This document shows positions 1-9,112 of a stretch of DNA of 36,440 bases, piece after piece. The stretch comes from Verrucomicrobiota bacterium. GTDB lineage: Bacteria > Verrucomicrobiota > Verrucomicrobiia > Opitutales > UBA2995. Where the stretch lies: contig JAQBYJ010000056.1 of the NCBI GenBank assembly GCA_027622555.1, forward strand, positions 1-36,440, in the 5' to 3' direction. Positions within the stretch are counted from its first letter, which is position 1. The number at the start of each line of letters is the position of its first letter. The position numbers were made by a program, and so were the translations under genes. The notes below the pieces were generated by a model that ran no database searches, was not told the origin of the DNA, and saw nothing but the letters and a program-made list of their open reading frames with translations.

Positions 1-22
1 CCGGAGAGTCCTCAAGCCTGAA

Positions 23-403
23 CTACGAACCAAAAAAAAGAAAACCTTCCTTCCGGAAGGCTTTTCGAACAGGGTCTAGATATGGAATTGCTAGATAAAT
101 AGTGCCGAGTAAGCTCTCTATTTTTGTCGAGAATAGCGAGAAAACCGTAGTGTCGTAATTTAGCGAAGATAAGAATATGATCGTTTCTCTTTTGCCTAGT
201 GAACGTTGAAGGTCTTCAAATTGGTCGAAAGGAACTTCGTCGATGTCAGCGATTCTTCGACGTATAGGTGACCCCTTATCCTCAAGAAACTTTATAGTTT
301 CTTCGATTTTCTGAGAGATGGATGAGGGGATCATATTTTCTTTATAGGCTAACAGTATATTTAGTTTACTTATTACGTACGAATATTGATGGATTTCCAA
401 CAT
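23..403 (-). CDS. small hypothetical protein with terminator inside its 3' end
   Basis: I do not recognise this 126-residue protein. It has no signal peptide or clear membrane segment. It mixes charged helical stretches (SQKIEETIKFLEDKG) with a hydrophobic, aromatic C terminus (TIYLAIPYLDP and a last FLFFGS). The final codons are encoded by a T-rich tract directly behind a perfect stem-loop, which reads as an intrinsic terminator on this strand. If it works, most mRNAs end before the stop codon. Either the ORF is not a normal gene or it makes non-stop mRNA. Nothing to its left can be judged because the window starts there. The coding call rests only on ORF length, so it is moderate to weak. 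Confidence 0.4.
   Translation of the reverse strand: MLEIHQYSYVISKLNILLAYKENMIPSSISQKIEETIKFLEDKGSPIRRRIADIDEVPFDQFEDLQRSLGKRETIIFLSSLNYDTTVFSLFSTKIESLLGTIYLAIPYLDPVRKAFRKEGFLFFGS
32..65 (-). terminator. intrinsic terminator overlapping the 3' end of the first ORF
   Basis: Read on the minus strand, the arms CCTTCC (60-55) and GGAAGG (50-45) enclose a GGAA tetraloop. TTTTC and eight more T follow. Flanking AAAA/TTTT can lengthen the stem. The stop codon of the ORF (25-23) lies beyond the T run. Confidence 0.7.
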
Positions 404-541
404 TTTGAGTACTTAGCAAGGCGACAAACGGGGTCAATGTTCATATTTCATATTGGCAAGTTTTCGTGCAAACGCACAACTCGACTCTGCCTCTCGCTGG
501 TAACGGGCGCAGTTCCTGACCCGAATGGCACTCCTTTCCTT

Positions 542-1618
542 TCAAATGTTCCTCAACTCCTCCCACGCGGCACGTTTGGTTAATTGACTCACGGATTGGA
601 GGGCTTCAAGGGAACTTTTGCGCAGATTGAGTAATCCGTGTTTTTGTTCCCAATTGGTTACGGAAAGGGTGCTCACGCCCAGGAGGAGCGCGAACTCAAT
701 CGGTGACATACAAAACTTTTTCCGCAGGGCGGTGATTGCTTGGGCGGTGAATTCCAGGTCTGCTTTTTTAACGCGCCGACCGGGCTTCTTTCGGATGGAA
801 GCCTTTTTCTTTGGAGTTTTCGCGCTGTGCCGGGGAGATTTTTTGGCAGTTGGTTTGCCTCGTTTCTTTGTCGCTTTTTCCTTGGTCGGACCTTGGGGTT
901 TTTGTTCGCTTTCCGATAGCTCAATACCAAACACATCGGCGAGAGATTCATTAGCGATGCGTCTGCCTTTGCCCGGAGCTTTACCTGCCGTTGCCAGGCC
1001 CACATCCGTACTGATGAGTTCCTGATGATCGACTCCACGCAATTTGAAAAGTAGTTCCGGCTGGGTGTCCAGCCTCGCCCCCACGCCGTAGAGAACGGCG
1101 GCGACATGTTTGCACATAACCGCGTAATCGGGGCAGTTGCATTCGAAATCAATTTCTTTAGGCGAGGGAAATAATCCGGTATTTTTGTCAGCGACCACAG
1201 CCATCACGCTTTCGGATAGCTTGCCTTGCAGCAGTTCCAGCAGGGAGCCGACTTGCCCGGCGCATTTGTTTTTTACCTGTGTCCACGCTTCGGTTCCCAG
1301 TGAAGTGATTGTGACGGTGACCTTGTAAATCGAAGAGCCGCTGACCATGGCTTCAATTTCCCCTTGTTTAATATCGAGGTGGCAGACGGAGCCATTGCGT
1401 ACGTAGCTGCGCCCCCTGGGAATACGGTTGGCGAAGTCACTGAAGGATTCCAGGTGGTTGCACCAGCCGGCGCCCCAGAAAGTCTTTGCGATTTTTCTAC
1501 CTTCGATCTCCACAGGCATCACAACCTGTCCCCTTTTTTGCAACTGAAGCATCTTCTTTTTGGCTTTCTCGCGGCGGACAGCCACCGGAATATAGGGGGA
1601 CCAGAAATCTCCTCTCAT
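542..1618 (-). CDS. SWIM zinc-finger protein with C-terminal helix-turn-helix
   Basis: A SWIM zinc finger is visible with C160-x-C162 and C169-x-H171, in the usual spacing for this DNA- or protein-binding module. Residues about 245-285 form a Lys/Arg/Pro-rich linker, like a nucleic-acid-binding tail. Residues about 293-330 (KFCMSPIEFALLLGVSTLSV) look like an XRE-type helix-turn-helix. The gene starts 18 bases after the SNF2 helicase stop, so the two are very probably co-transcribed. SWIM proteins paired with SNF2-type ATPases are a recurrent bacterial arrangement, and the likely role is as a chromatin- or DNA-repair-like partner. The added HTH suggests DNA targeting by this subunit, which is inference. 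No clear Shine-Dalgarno precedes the ATG. Confidence 0.88.
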   Translation of the reverse strand: MRGDFWSPYIPVAVRREKAKKKMLQLQKRGQVVMPVEIEGRKIAKTFWGAGWCNHLESFSDFANRIPRGRSYVRNGSVCHLDIKQGEIEAMVSGSSIYKVTVTITSLGTEAWTQVKNKCAGQVGSLLELLQGKLSESVMAVVADKNTGLFPSPKEIDFECNCPDYAVMCKHVAAVLYGVGARLDTQPELLFKLRGVDHQELISTDVGLATAGKAPGKGRRIANESLADVFGIELSESEQKPQGPTKEKATKKRGKPTAKKSPRHSAKTPKKKASIRKKPGRRVKKADLEFTAQAITALRKKFCMSPIEFALLLGVSTLSVTNWEQKHGLLNLRKSSLEALQSVSQLTKRAAWEELRNI

Positions 1619-1636
1619 TACTGCTTCGTTGGGTGG

Positions 1637-4348
1637 TTAGAATTGAGCTTGATCGATATTCAAGGCTACGGCACTGAGTAGTTCATCGTTGCTCATTTCG
1701 GTCAAGAGGGATTGTGCGCCGTCCTTGAAAATGTCTTCCGCCATGCCGGCTTTTTCCTCGAGCAAGCTGTCGATTTTTTCTTCGATGGTGCCGCGGCAGA
1801 TGAATTTGTGCACCACGACATTGCGATGCTGTCCGATGCGAAAAGCGCGGTCGGTGGCCTGGTTTTCCACTGCCGGATTCCACCAGCGGTCGAAATGTAT
1901 CACATGCGAGGCAGCGGTCAGGTTGAGCCCCGTGCCGCCGGCTTTGAGGGAGAGGATAAAGAATGGCGGCCCCTCATCCTGCTGGAAGGCTTTGACGAGT
2001 TTCTGGCGTTGCTTTACCGGAGTCCCTCCGTGAAGGATGATGCCTTCGCGCCCGAAGGTCCCGGCCAGTGCAAGGGCCAGCGGTTCTGTCATTTCGCGGA
2101 ACTGGGTAAAGACGAGCACTTTCTCCTGACGCGATGCGATTTCCTCGCAGATGCTTTTCAGTCTGGCTATTTTGCCACTGTCCTTGTCGGCGTATTCTCC
2201 GTCGCCGAGGAATTGGCTTGGATGGTTGCATATTTGTTTGAAGCGCATCAGGAAGGCGAGCACGAGTCCGCGTCGCTGCATGCCGTCGAGTTCCTCGAGT
2301 GATTCCGCGAGTGATTCCACGGATTTGGCATAGAGAGCGGCCTGTTTTTTTGTCAGTCCGCAATATGCCTTGATCTCGGTTTTATCGGGGAGGTCGGTGA
2401 TAATGGATTTGTCCGTTTTCAGGCGACGGAGTATGTAGGGGGCAACGAGTTTTCTGAGGGGCGCATATTGGTCGTGTTCGCGTTTTTCCAGGCCTTTGAC
2501 GAATTGTTTGAACTTACCCACCGTGCCGAGCAGTCCGGGGCAAAGAAAATCAAAGAGCGACCAGAGGTCTGAGAGGCGGTTCTCGATAGGAGTGCCCGAG
2601 AGTGCGATACGAGAGTTCGCCTTGAGTTGTTTGACCGCTTTGGTCTGACGGGATCCGGGGTTTTTGACGGCTTGTGCCTCGTCGAGAATGACGAGCTGCC
2701 ATTCCAAATCGAGCAGCCATGGTTGCCGCCGCAGCATGCCGTAGCTGGTGAGCACGATATCGCAGGCCGGGAATGCCTGGTCTGGGGCTTTCGCCATGGT
2801 GGCCAGGGTTGATTGGTCAGTTTCCGATGGATGGACAAAGCGGGTTCTCAGGCTGGGGGCAAAGCGCTTGAGCTCGGCTTTCCAGTTCGCCAGCAATGAG
2901 GCGGGAAGCACCAGGAGGGACGGTTTATTTGTGGCACCCGCCTTTTCTTTGAGAGCCACAAGCAGGGATATTATCTGCACGGTTTTGCCCAGGCCCATGT
3001 CATCCGCGAGGCAGGCGCCCAGCCCGATTGTTGAGAGTAAGTATAGCCAGTCCCGGCCAACTGCCTGATAGGGGCGCAAGATACCGTGGAAATGTTTGTT
3101 TTCCCCGGCTGTGACGAGTCCGTCCGGGTTGCGGAGTCCGGCGAGCATTCCGGAAAGCCAATTACCTGCATCGACAAAGGCCCACTCCTGTTCTGCAATC
3201 TGGGCCGAATCGGCGGTGGACAGATCTGCCTGGGCGCCCGCCAACAGGCGCATTCCTTCAATAAAGGAAATGCCGTTGCCCCCGGCATCGGCTTCAACCT
3301 GTCGCCAATGTGCGAGAGCCTCGTTCAGTTTTTCTTTATCCACCTCGATCCATTGCCCTTTGATGTAAGCAAGCCCATTGTCGGACGCCATGATCTCCCG
3401 CCATTGTTGCTCCGTGAGCTTTTGACCGTCGAAGGTGAGATCGACTTTGAAGTCCAGCAGGGTGTCCATCCCAAAAAGTCCTTTCTTCTTTTCGCCGATG
3501 GTGACCGAGACTTGGGGACGCGGGCGTTTCTTCCACCAATCGGGTAGTCTCACCAGTAGCCCGCTTTCTTCAAGCCGGGGTGAGTTCTTGAGTAACTGGT
3601 ATGCTTCTCCAGGCGTCCAGGCCAGCGGATGAAACACATCGCCGGACTCTACGAGTTCCCGCACAAACTCCACTTGATCCGCCGCCCTTTGCACAGGGGT
3701 GAGTAGTTTGATCAGTGCTTTTTTATTACGGTCCCCGGCGTATTCCTGGAGGGCCTTTCCCAGGGGCTGGTACTGCACGCGGCCTTTTTGGGAAAGTTTG
3801 GGTGCATAGGTTGCGAGGAAGGCGAAGGGAAGCTCCGGATCGCGTTTGTTTTCGGCGAGATGAAAACAGACCCGTCCGACCTGATGCCAAAGGGGTGCGT
3901 TTTTTGCCAGCCATGAATTCAGACTTTCTTTGTGGCGTACGATTTCCTCTCGTACCCAGCCGTCGAGGTCGTTCCATAAATCCACGAAACTATCCGGGCT
4001 CAAATACTCGCCTCCACGCATCGGAGGAGCTGAGAGGAAAAGATCGTTTCGCTCCGAGCTTGTGGGCGGCTCAATCGGATCAAGCCGGGCTCCCTCCGAC
4101 TCGGGTGTGCGGCACAGCTCAGTGAGGTAGAGACTGGCAAAGTCTTGCCAGTATGCAACGGAAGGAGGCAGGGGCGAGCTTGGCTTTGTGGCCGCGAGAG
4201 CAAATAATCCCTCCGCCTGGGACAAGGCGAACGCATCGGATACACGCTCAAACCAGGCGTCGTTGCGGTAAGAAACGTTGGCATCCCCGCCGGAGCCATT
4301 CTGAATACGAAGGCTGGCGCCCGGAGTTAAAAAGAATTCAAAACTCAT
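1637..4348 (-). CDS. SNF2-family DEAD/DEAH-box ATPase (helicase-like)
   Basis: This 903-residue protein has an N-terminal bacterial SNF2-associated region (about 230-350, DUF3670-like) followed by a complete two-lobed SNF2 motor. Visible motifs are Walker A MGLGKT (451-456), Walker B DEAQ (556-559), SGTPIEN (584-590), LKAGGTGLNL (801-810) and QATDRAFRIGQ (830-840, motif VI with the arginine finger). It should be an ATP-driven double-stranded DNA translocase that remodels DNA-protein complexes in the cytoplasm. Length and motif order match bacterial SNF2/HepA-like ATPases. It is the first gene of a two-gene unit with the SWIM protein downstream. No nuclease or methylase gene sits nearby, so a restriction or defence role cannot be argued from context. 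Confidence 0.95.
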   Translation of the reverse strand: MSFEFFLTPGASLRIQNGSGGDANVSYRNDAWFERVSDAFALSQAEGLFALAATKPSSPLPPSVAYWQDFASLYLTELCRTPESEGARLDPIEPPTSSERNDLFLSAPPMRGGEYLSPDSFVDLWNDLDGWVREEIVRHKESLNSWLAKNAPLWHQVGRVCFHLAENKRDPELPFAFLATYAPKLSQKGRVQYQPLGKALQEYAGDRNKKALIKLLTPVQRAADQVEFVRELVESGDVFHPLAWTPGEAYQLLKNSPRLEESGLLVRLPDWWKKRPRPQVSVTIGEKKKGLFGMDTLLDFKVDLTFDGQKLTEQQWREIMASDNGLAYIKGQWIEVDKEKLNEALAHWRQVEADAGGNGISFIEGMRLLAGAQADLSTADSAQIAEQEWAFVDAGNWLSGMLAGLRNPDGLVTAGENKHFHGILRPYQAVGRDWLYLLSTIGLGACLADDMGLGKTVQIISLLVALKEKAGATNKPSLLVLPASLLANWKAELKRFAPSLRTRFVHPSETDQSTLATMAKAPDQAFPACDIVLTSYGMLRRQPWLLDLEWQLVILDEAQAVKNPGSRQTKAVKQLKANSRIALSGTPIENRLSDLWSLFDFLCPGLLGTVGKFKQFVKGLEKREHDQYAPLRKLVAPYILRRLKTDKSIITDLPDKTEIKAYCGLTKKQAALYAKSVESLAESLEELDGMQRRGLVLAFLMRFKQICNHPSQFLGDGEYADKDSGKIARLKSICEEIASRQEKVLVFTQFREMTEPLALALAGTFGREGIILHGGTPVKQRQKLVKAFQQDEGPPFFILSLKAGGTGLNLTAASHVIHFDRWWNPAVENQATDRAFRIGQHRNVVVHKFICRGTIEEKIDSLLEEKAGMAEDIFKDGAQSLLTEMSNDELLSAVALNIDQAQF

Positions 4349-4533
4349 GGGTGAAAAAGGAAAATGAGCTACGCTGGGCTAGGTTGTTTCTTCGGGGGAA
4401 AGCGGATCTTTGATGATGTCTCTATCCACTTTTTCAGGTCGGAAAAATTTAGCCACTTTAAATTGTTAGAGGCTTTTGTCCAGGCAGACGAAGTTGGCGT
4501 TGTCATGGTTTGCTTTAGTTTCTAACAGAACGA

Positions 4534-4564
4534 CAAAAAAGGCCGGGCCCTTGCGAGTCCGGCC
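4534..4564 (-). terminator. intrinsic terminator of glyS
   Basis: On the minus strand the stem GGCCGG (4564-4559) pairs with CCGGCC (4546-4541). The run TTTTTT follows, then GTCG. It lies 19 bases after the glyS stop codon. Confidence 0.85.
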
Positions 4565-4582
4565 GTCAACGGTCTGCCAAAA

Positions 4583-6094
4583 TTAGTTGTAGATCTTTTC
4601 GTCGATGTAGGCCGCTACCTCCGCTTCCGGAATGCGGACCTGTTCCATCGAATCGCGATCGCGCAGAGTAACGGTGCCATCCTCTAGTGAATCGAAGTCC
4701 ACGGTAATGCAGTAGGGAGTTCCGGCTTCGTCCATGCGACGGTAACGGCGACCAATCGCCCCGGCCTGATCGTAGAAGACATTATGGCGGCGACTAAGGT
4801 TCTTATAAATGCGTTTAGACATTTCCACGATCTCTGGCTTGTTTTTCATGAGTGGAAAAACAGCTGCCTTGATCGGCGCAATGCGCGGGGAGAACTTCAA
4901 GACGTTGCGGGTCTCACCTTCCACCTCCTCAACCGTGTATGCTGAACAGAGTACAGCCAGCAATGTGCGGTCCACGCCGAGTGAAGGTTCGATTACGTGT
5001 GGGATGTATTTCTCGCGGGTTGCTTCATCGAAATACTCCATGGACTTTCCCGAGTGTTCCTGGTGCTGGGTCAGGTCGTAGTTGCCGCGAGCAGCAATAC
5101 CTTCGAGCTCCTGTACTCCGAATGGAAATTCGAACATGATGTCGGTGCAGGCGCGGGAGTAGTGAGCCAGCTTGTTTTGCGGGTGCACATGGGTGCTCAA
5201 TCTGGCTTCACTCAAACCGATTGACTTATGCCATTCCATTCGGGTTTGAATCCACTCCTTGTAGTAGTTTTCCCACGCGTCTTCGTCTGCCTCGATAAAG
5301 TATTCGATTTCCATTTGTTCGAACTCACGTGAGCGAAAAATGAAATTCTTGGGAGTAATTTCGTTGCGGAAGGCTTTACCGATCTGGGCAATTCCGAAAG
5401 GGATCTTTACTCGGGCCGTATCCAGCACGGCTTTGAAATTGGCGAAAATGCCCTGTGCTGTTTCCGGACGCAGGTAGGCAACGGACGAATCGTCCTTGAG
5501 TGCTCCTACGAAGGTTTGAAACATCATATTAAACTCCCGTGGAGGAGTCAGCGATCCCGGCTTGCCGGTAGCGGGTGAAGGGATAAGCTCGTAGAGATCG
5601 GGCGTGGCATCGAGGTATTCTTTCAGCTCAATGGGCCCCAGTTCGCCTTGTTTTGCGGCTTTGCGTTTCAGTTCGGCAGCTTTCTTTTCAGCATCTGCCT
5701 GGGCCTCCGGACCTTCGAGTGTCGAGACATAGCCAATGGTTTCGCCATCCACAGTCACAGGTGCCCATAAGAGGTGATCTGCACGGTAGCGCATTTTCGA
5801 TTCCTTACAATCGACCATCGGATCGGAGAAACTGTCTATGTGTCCTGAAGCTTTCCAAACTTTGGGATGCATGATGATGGAAGCGTCTTGTCCAACGATG
5901 TCCTCGCGGCCATGCACCATGTCTTGCCACCACGCGTCCTTGATGTTTTTTCGCAGCTCAACCCCCAACGGGCCATAATCGTAAAATCCATTAATCCCTC
6001 CGTAAATCTCGGAAGATTGAAAAATAAATCCTCTGCGCTTACACAGGGAAATGATGTCATCCATGGTAGGATTTTGTGATGGGTCTGTAGACAT
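4583..6094 (-). CDS. glyS: glycyl-tRNA synthetase, single-chain alpha2 type
   Basis: The 503-residue class II synthetase charges tRNA-Gly with glycine in the cytoplasm. The catalytic core starts with the [13 protein letters not shown] signature (32-44). Motif 2 ([21 protein letters not shown], about 243-263) and motif 3 (EPSLGVDR, 369-376) are present. The anticodon-binding domain spans about 400-495. This is the one-gene type shared with archaea and eukaryotes, not the alpha2beta2 enzyme. The charged insert at about 125-165 ([19 protein letters not shown]) is typical of this subgroup. The chosen ATG starts MSTDPSQNP, 11 residues before the conserved [13 protein letters not shown]. The gene stands alone, divergent from oleC and closed by its own terminator. 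Confidence 0.97.
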   Translation of the reverse strand: MSTDPSQNPTMDDIISLCKRRGFIFQSSEIYGGINGFYDYGPLGVELRKNIKDAWWQDMVHGREDIVGQDASIIMHPKVWKASGHIDSFSDPMVDCKESKMRYRADHLLWAPVTVDGETIGYVSTLEGPEAQADAEKKAAELKRKAAKQGELGPIELKEYLDATPDLYELIPSPATGKPGSLTPPREFNMMFQTFVGALKDDSSVAYLRPETAQGIFANFKAVLDTARVKIPFGIAQIGKAFRNEITPKNFIFRSREFEQMEIEYFIEADEDAWENYYKEWIQTRMEWHKSIGLSEARLSTHVHPQNKLAHYSRACTDIMFEFPFGVQELEGIAARGNYDLTQHQEHSGKSMEYFDEATREKYIPHVIEPSLGVDRTLLAVLCSAYTVEEVEGETRNVLKFSPRIAPIKAAVFPLMKNKPEIVEMSKRIYKNLSRRHNVFYDQAGAIGRRYRRMDEAGTPYCITVDFDSLEDGTVTLRDRDSMEQVRIPEAEVAAYIDEKIYN

Positions 6095-6421
6095 ATGCGG
6101 GCTAGGCTGCGTTGCTCACGGAGTTGAGATGTCGGAGTTGACGAGCGAGAGGCGAGGGCGCGCACTTTTGTGCGTAACCGAGCCAAGATCGAGGAACACC
6201 CGGCATGTCATCCCGAAGCTGGGCGCAAACCGTAATTTGATAGGCTGATTTTGTAACTAATTCCATTAAAATTCTCTTGTTACCAGATTGACTCCTTTGT
6301 GCCCAGCTGGTGAGAAATGCAGGCTAAGAAGTCACTTTTGTGATGGCCGGTCAAGCTTTCAGCTTTTCCGTTGCCAGCCCTATAGCTGAGGCCTACGACC
6401 ATACTTCTAGTTTCAACCTAC
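6095..6421. promoter_or_regulatory. divergent intergenic region between glyS and oleC
   Basis: This region of about 330 bases must hold both divergent promoters. I cannot place convincing -35/-10 boxes. The palindrome CACTTTTGTG occurs twice, at 6163-6172 and 6333-6342. Each copy forms a small hairpin with a TTTT loop, and the first is extended to CGCAC/GTGCG (6161-6174). No T-box or other tRNA-sensing leader is recognisable in front of glyS. Confidence 0.3.
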
Positions 6422-8035
6422 ATGAGTTTCAACATTGCCAGATTTCTGCCTAAGACAGCCGCTGCCCAGCCGGATGACTGTGCCTTGAAAATTCCTCAAG
6501 GCTGGGAAGGTGAAATGATTCGCTATCGAAGCCTTTCGTTTTCCGAGTTGGAATCCCTGAGTAACGCTTGCGCGAACCTGTTGATTCAACGGGGTATCAA
6601 ACGAGGAACGCGAGTGCAATTGGCTGTTCGCCCAGGACTGGAGCTCATTCTCCTTACGTTCGCTTTGTTTAAAATGGGTGCCGTTCCGGTAGTGATCGAT
6701 CCAGGTATGGGACGGAAACATTTTTTAGCCTGCGTCAAACGAACCCGACCCGAAGTCCTTGTTGGTATCCCGATGGCCATCTGGCTGAGTCGACTCTTTT
6801 GGGGCAGTTTTAAAGGAGTCAAAACGCGGATTTTCGTGGGTGGTGGATTTGAGAAGCAGTTATCTAAATTATCGAGCGATCCGATTATGGAGGAAACGCG
6901 GAGCGATGATCTGGCTGCGATCCTTTTCACTTCGGGTTCTACCGGAGCACCGAAAGGTGTGCTCTATGAACATGGGATGTTTGACGCACAGGTTCGCTTG
7001 ATTGGCGAAACGTACGGAATCGAGCGCGGTGAGATCGATCTACCAATGCTGCCGGTATTCGCTTTATTTAATCCTGCATTCGGAATGACGACCGTAGTCC
7101 CTGAGATGGATCCCAGTCGTCCGGCAACGGTTGATCCGAGAAACATCGTCCAGGCGATTCTGCAAAACGGGGTCACCAGTTCCTTTGGATCTCCGGTGCT
7201 TTGGGGTAAGATCTGTAAATATTGTTCAGAGAAACACATTCAACTTCCCAGTATCAAACGTGTGCTTATGGCTGGGGCACCGGTGCCGCCTTCCCTAATC
7301 GAAGCATTTAAAAAAGTGATTGTGAATGGTGAGATTCATACGCCTTACGGTGCGACCGAATCATTGCCCGTGTGCAGTATATCCGGAACACGAATACTCG
7401 AAGAGACCATGGTCAAAACCAATTTGGAAAAAGGGACTTGTGTCGGGAAGGCCGTATCCGAAATGGAAGTTCGGGTCATTGCCATCTCGGATGACGCTAT
7501 CTCCACGATGGATGATGCGGTGCCTCTACCTATCGGTGAAATAGGTGAACTGGTTGTTAAGGGTCCCGTAGTCACCAAAGGCTATGATCAACTGGGAGAG
7601 GCCACAGCCAAAGCGAAAATAGCAGATGGTGATTCGATATGGCACCGTATGGGTGACACTGGCTACCTCGACGAGCAGGGGGATGTCTGGTTTTGTGGAC
7701 GTGTGGCCGAACGAGTCCAAACTGAGAGCGGTGTTTTATTTACGGATCCTGTGGAAGCTTATTTCAATCAGCAGCCCAAGGTGTTTCGATCTGCTCTGAT
7801 CGGTTTAGGGGAAGCGCCTCACCAAGCGCCAGCTATTGTGATTGAGCCCGAAAAGGATTATTGGACGGATGATTACTCGGACCACCAAGCCTGGGAGAAA
7901 GAGTTGTTGGCAAACGTTCCGCCCGATTCAATTGCTTCCAAAGTTGAAAAGATTTTTTTCTACAAAAACTTTCCAGTGGATGTTCGGCATAATGCAAAGA
8001 TTCACCGTCTGACTTTGGCGAAGAAGTTTTCTTAG
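6422..8035 (+). CDS. oleC: OleC-like AMP-dependent beta-lactone synthetase
   Basis: This 537-residue ANL-superfamily adenylating enzyme has the P-loop TSGSTGAPKG (170-179), YGATESLPV (309-317), HRMGDTGY (408-415) with the ribose-binding Asp, and a C-terminal Lys in NAKIHR (K526). The opening FNIARFLPKTAA, the FALFKMGAVPVVIDPGMGRK stretch and GTCVGKAV fit OleC rather than a classic fatty acyl-CoA ligase. OleC converts long-chain 2-alkyl-3-hydroxy acids to beta-lactones using ATP. OleB then releases the alkene. An OleD-like reductase gene lies about 1.1 kb downstream on the same strand, which supports the assignment. OleA and OleB are not in the window. A general long-chain acyl-CoA ligase is the main alternative. 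Confidence 0.82.
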   Translation: MSFNIARFLPKTAAAQPDDCALKIPQGWEGEMIRYRSLSFSELESLSNACANLLIQRGIKRGTRVQLAVRPGLELILLTFALFKMGAVPVVIDPGMGRKHFLACVKRTRPEVLVGIPMAIWLSRLFWGSFKGVKTRIFVGGGFEKQLSKLSSDPIMEETRSDDLAAILFTSGSTGAPKGVLYEHGMFDAQVRLIGETYGIERGEIDLPMLPVFALFNPAFGMTTVVPEMDPSRPATVDPRNIVQAILQNGVTSSFGSPVLWGKICKYCSEKHIQLPSIKRVLMAGAPVPPSLIEAFKKVIVNGEIHTPYGATESLPVCSISGTRILEETMVKTNLEKGTCVGKAVSEMEVRVIAISDDAISTMDDAVPLPIGEIGELVVKGPVVTKGYDQLGEATAKAKIADGDSIWHRMGDTGYLDEQGDVWFCGRVAERVQTESGVLFTDPVEAYFNQQPKVFRSALIGLGEAPHQAPAIVIEPEKDYWTDDYSDHQAWEKELLANVPPDSIASKVEKIFFYKNFPVDVRHNAKIHRLTLAKKFS

Positions 8036-8050
8036 AAGGGATGAAACAGG

Positions 8051-8117
8051 GTCGCGAATAAATTGGCTCCTACAGCTTACGAATCCGCATTTTTGCAGGA
8101 GCAAACTTGTTCGCGAC
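8051..8117. repeat. REP-like inverted repeat pair
   Basis: The left arm 8051-8075 (GTCGCGAAT...GGCTCCTACAG) is an imperfect reverse complement of the right arm 8095-8117 (GCAGGAGC...TTCGCGAC). The GTAGGAGC...TTCGCGAC style resembles REP sequences scattered between genes in other bacteria. It sits between convergent genes. Confidence 0.6.
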
Positions 8118-8129
8118 TGTTATTGCTTC

Positions 8130-8157
8130 GGTCGTTTCGGCAAAACGACCCTACTTT
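8130..8157 (+). terminator. possible terminator of oleC
   Basis: The perfect stem GGTCGTTT (8130-8137) and AAACGACC (8143-8150) encloses CGGCA. It is followed by CTACTTTTATT, an interrupted T-rich tail. It lies downstream of the REP-like pair. Confidence 0.4.
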
Positions 8158-8986
8158 TATTCATCGGGCAACAACGCGTACGGTGCGATGTAAACCTCAA
8201 CAAGTCCGTTTCCTGCTTCTCCATTTGCAGTAATGTGAACGGAGTAAGGTCCTGGATTCAAATAGGTCACCAGCGCAGATTCATTTTCGTTTTTAGGAGC
8301 CATCTTCCAATATTCGAGGGTGTCTTTTCGTAGTGTATCCTGCCAGTTGTCGTTGCTGATGGAGTTTTCCAGGTCGTCGTTGAAATCATCAAACAAAGGT
8401 TGGTCTGCGTGCAAGGTGATAACGGGGTCTTCGATGTAACCGGATTCAAGATTCATCGATTTACCGATGCCTCGAATGACAACCCAGCTTCCTTCACTTA
8501 ACACAAATCCCGCAATCGCTGGATTTTCTGATGTGACCTCGGCGCGATTGGATGTATTTACCAAGGGTTGGGCACCAGGGGATTCGTATAAAAGAATACT
8601 AGGGGGCGCGACGATATATTGAATCGGGCATGGCATTGATTCGAAGATCCTTCCTTGCCAATGAAAGATAGCGGAAACCGGTTCATCAAATTGATTGACC
8701 GCATCTATATACTCAAACTGCTGACTTAGAATTGGAATGCTTATGTGCTCTTCGAAGTCTACCAAGGCTTGGTGTTGGCCACCTGGAATCTGGGTTTCAA
8801 TGTACCGAACAGTTGCGCACAATCCTTCGGAACTGATGGATTCAACTTCAAATTTATGGCCTCCGTTTTTCCTGTAGTGAACGCGGAAAACGTAGCATGG
8901 GTTGGCTGGGTGACTTGGGCGGAGACTGTTTGAACCAGCCATCCGATTATTACAATGAAGAATGGATATCTTGGAATTAGTTTCAT
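8157..8986 (-). CDS. secreted Verrucomicrobia-type hypothetical protein, probably frameshifted
   Basis: The long frame (8942-8157, 261 codons) ends in a domain seen widely in verrucomicrobial surface proteins: AIAGFVLSEGSWVVIRGIG, then NDNW, then LVEVYIAPY at the C terminus. That frame has no signal peptide. A clear one (MKLIPRYPFFIVIIGWLVQ, cleavage after VSA) starts at 8986 in another frame and overlaps the long frame. The two can be joined by a one-base shift at a run of five A on the coding strand (8866-8870). I therefore read one exported protein broken by an indel, which could be a real mutation or a sequencing error. It does not fit a classic -1 slippery heptamer. The gene is inserted antisense between oleC and oleD. 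Function is unknown. Confidence 0.6.
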
Positions 8987-9112
8987 ATCAGGATGAAAAG
9001 TTGAATTATTAATAAGAATGTGAAAGCTATTACGCCGCTTCCTCAAACACGGATGCACAGGAAATAAAAATTTTTCGTGGCATTCCTCGCAGAAATCGCC
9101 ACACACGTGTAT

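Noticed and set aside
386-583. 65-codon plus-strand frame over the gap before the SWIM gene end
   Set aside because: No homology character or ribosome site, and it overlaps the ends of two minus-strand genes.
673-1152. 159-codon minus-strand frame
   Set aside because: It overlaps the SWIM gene in another frame on the same strand and lacks domain signs.
1712-2302. 196-codon plus-strand frame inside the SNF2 gene
   Set aside because: It is antisense to well-conserved helicase motifs and reads as low-information sequence.
3086-3547. 153-codon plus-strand frame
   Set aside because: It lies antisense to the SNF2-associated domain with no family character.
542-4348. SNF2/SWIM pair as a phage-defence island
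   Set aside because: No nuclease, methylase or other defence partner lies nearby, and the neighbours are housekeeping genes.
8860-8875. Programmed -1 frameshift in the secreted gene
   Set aside because: The run GGAAAAACGG does not match X-XXY-YYZ in the incoming frame, and I see no supporting downstream stem.
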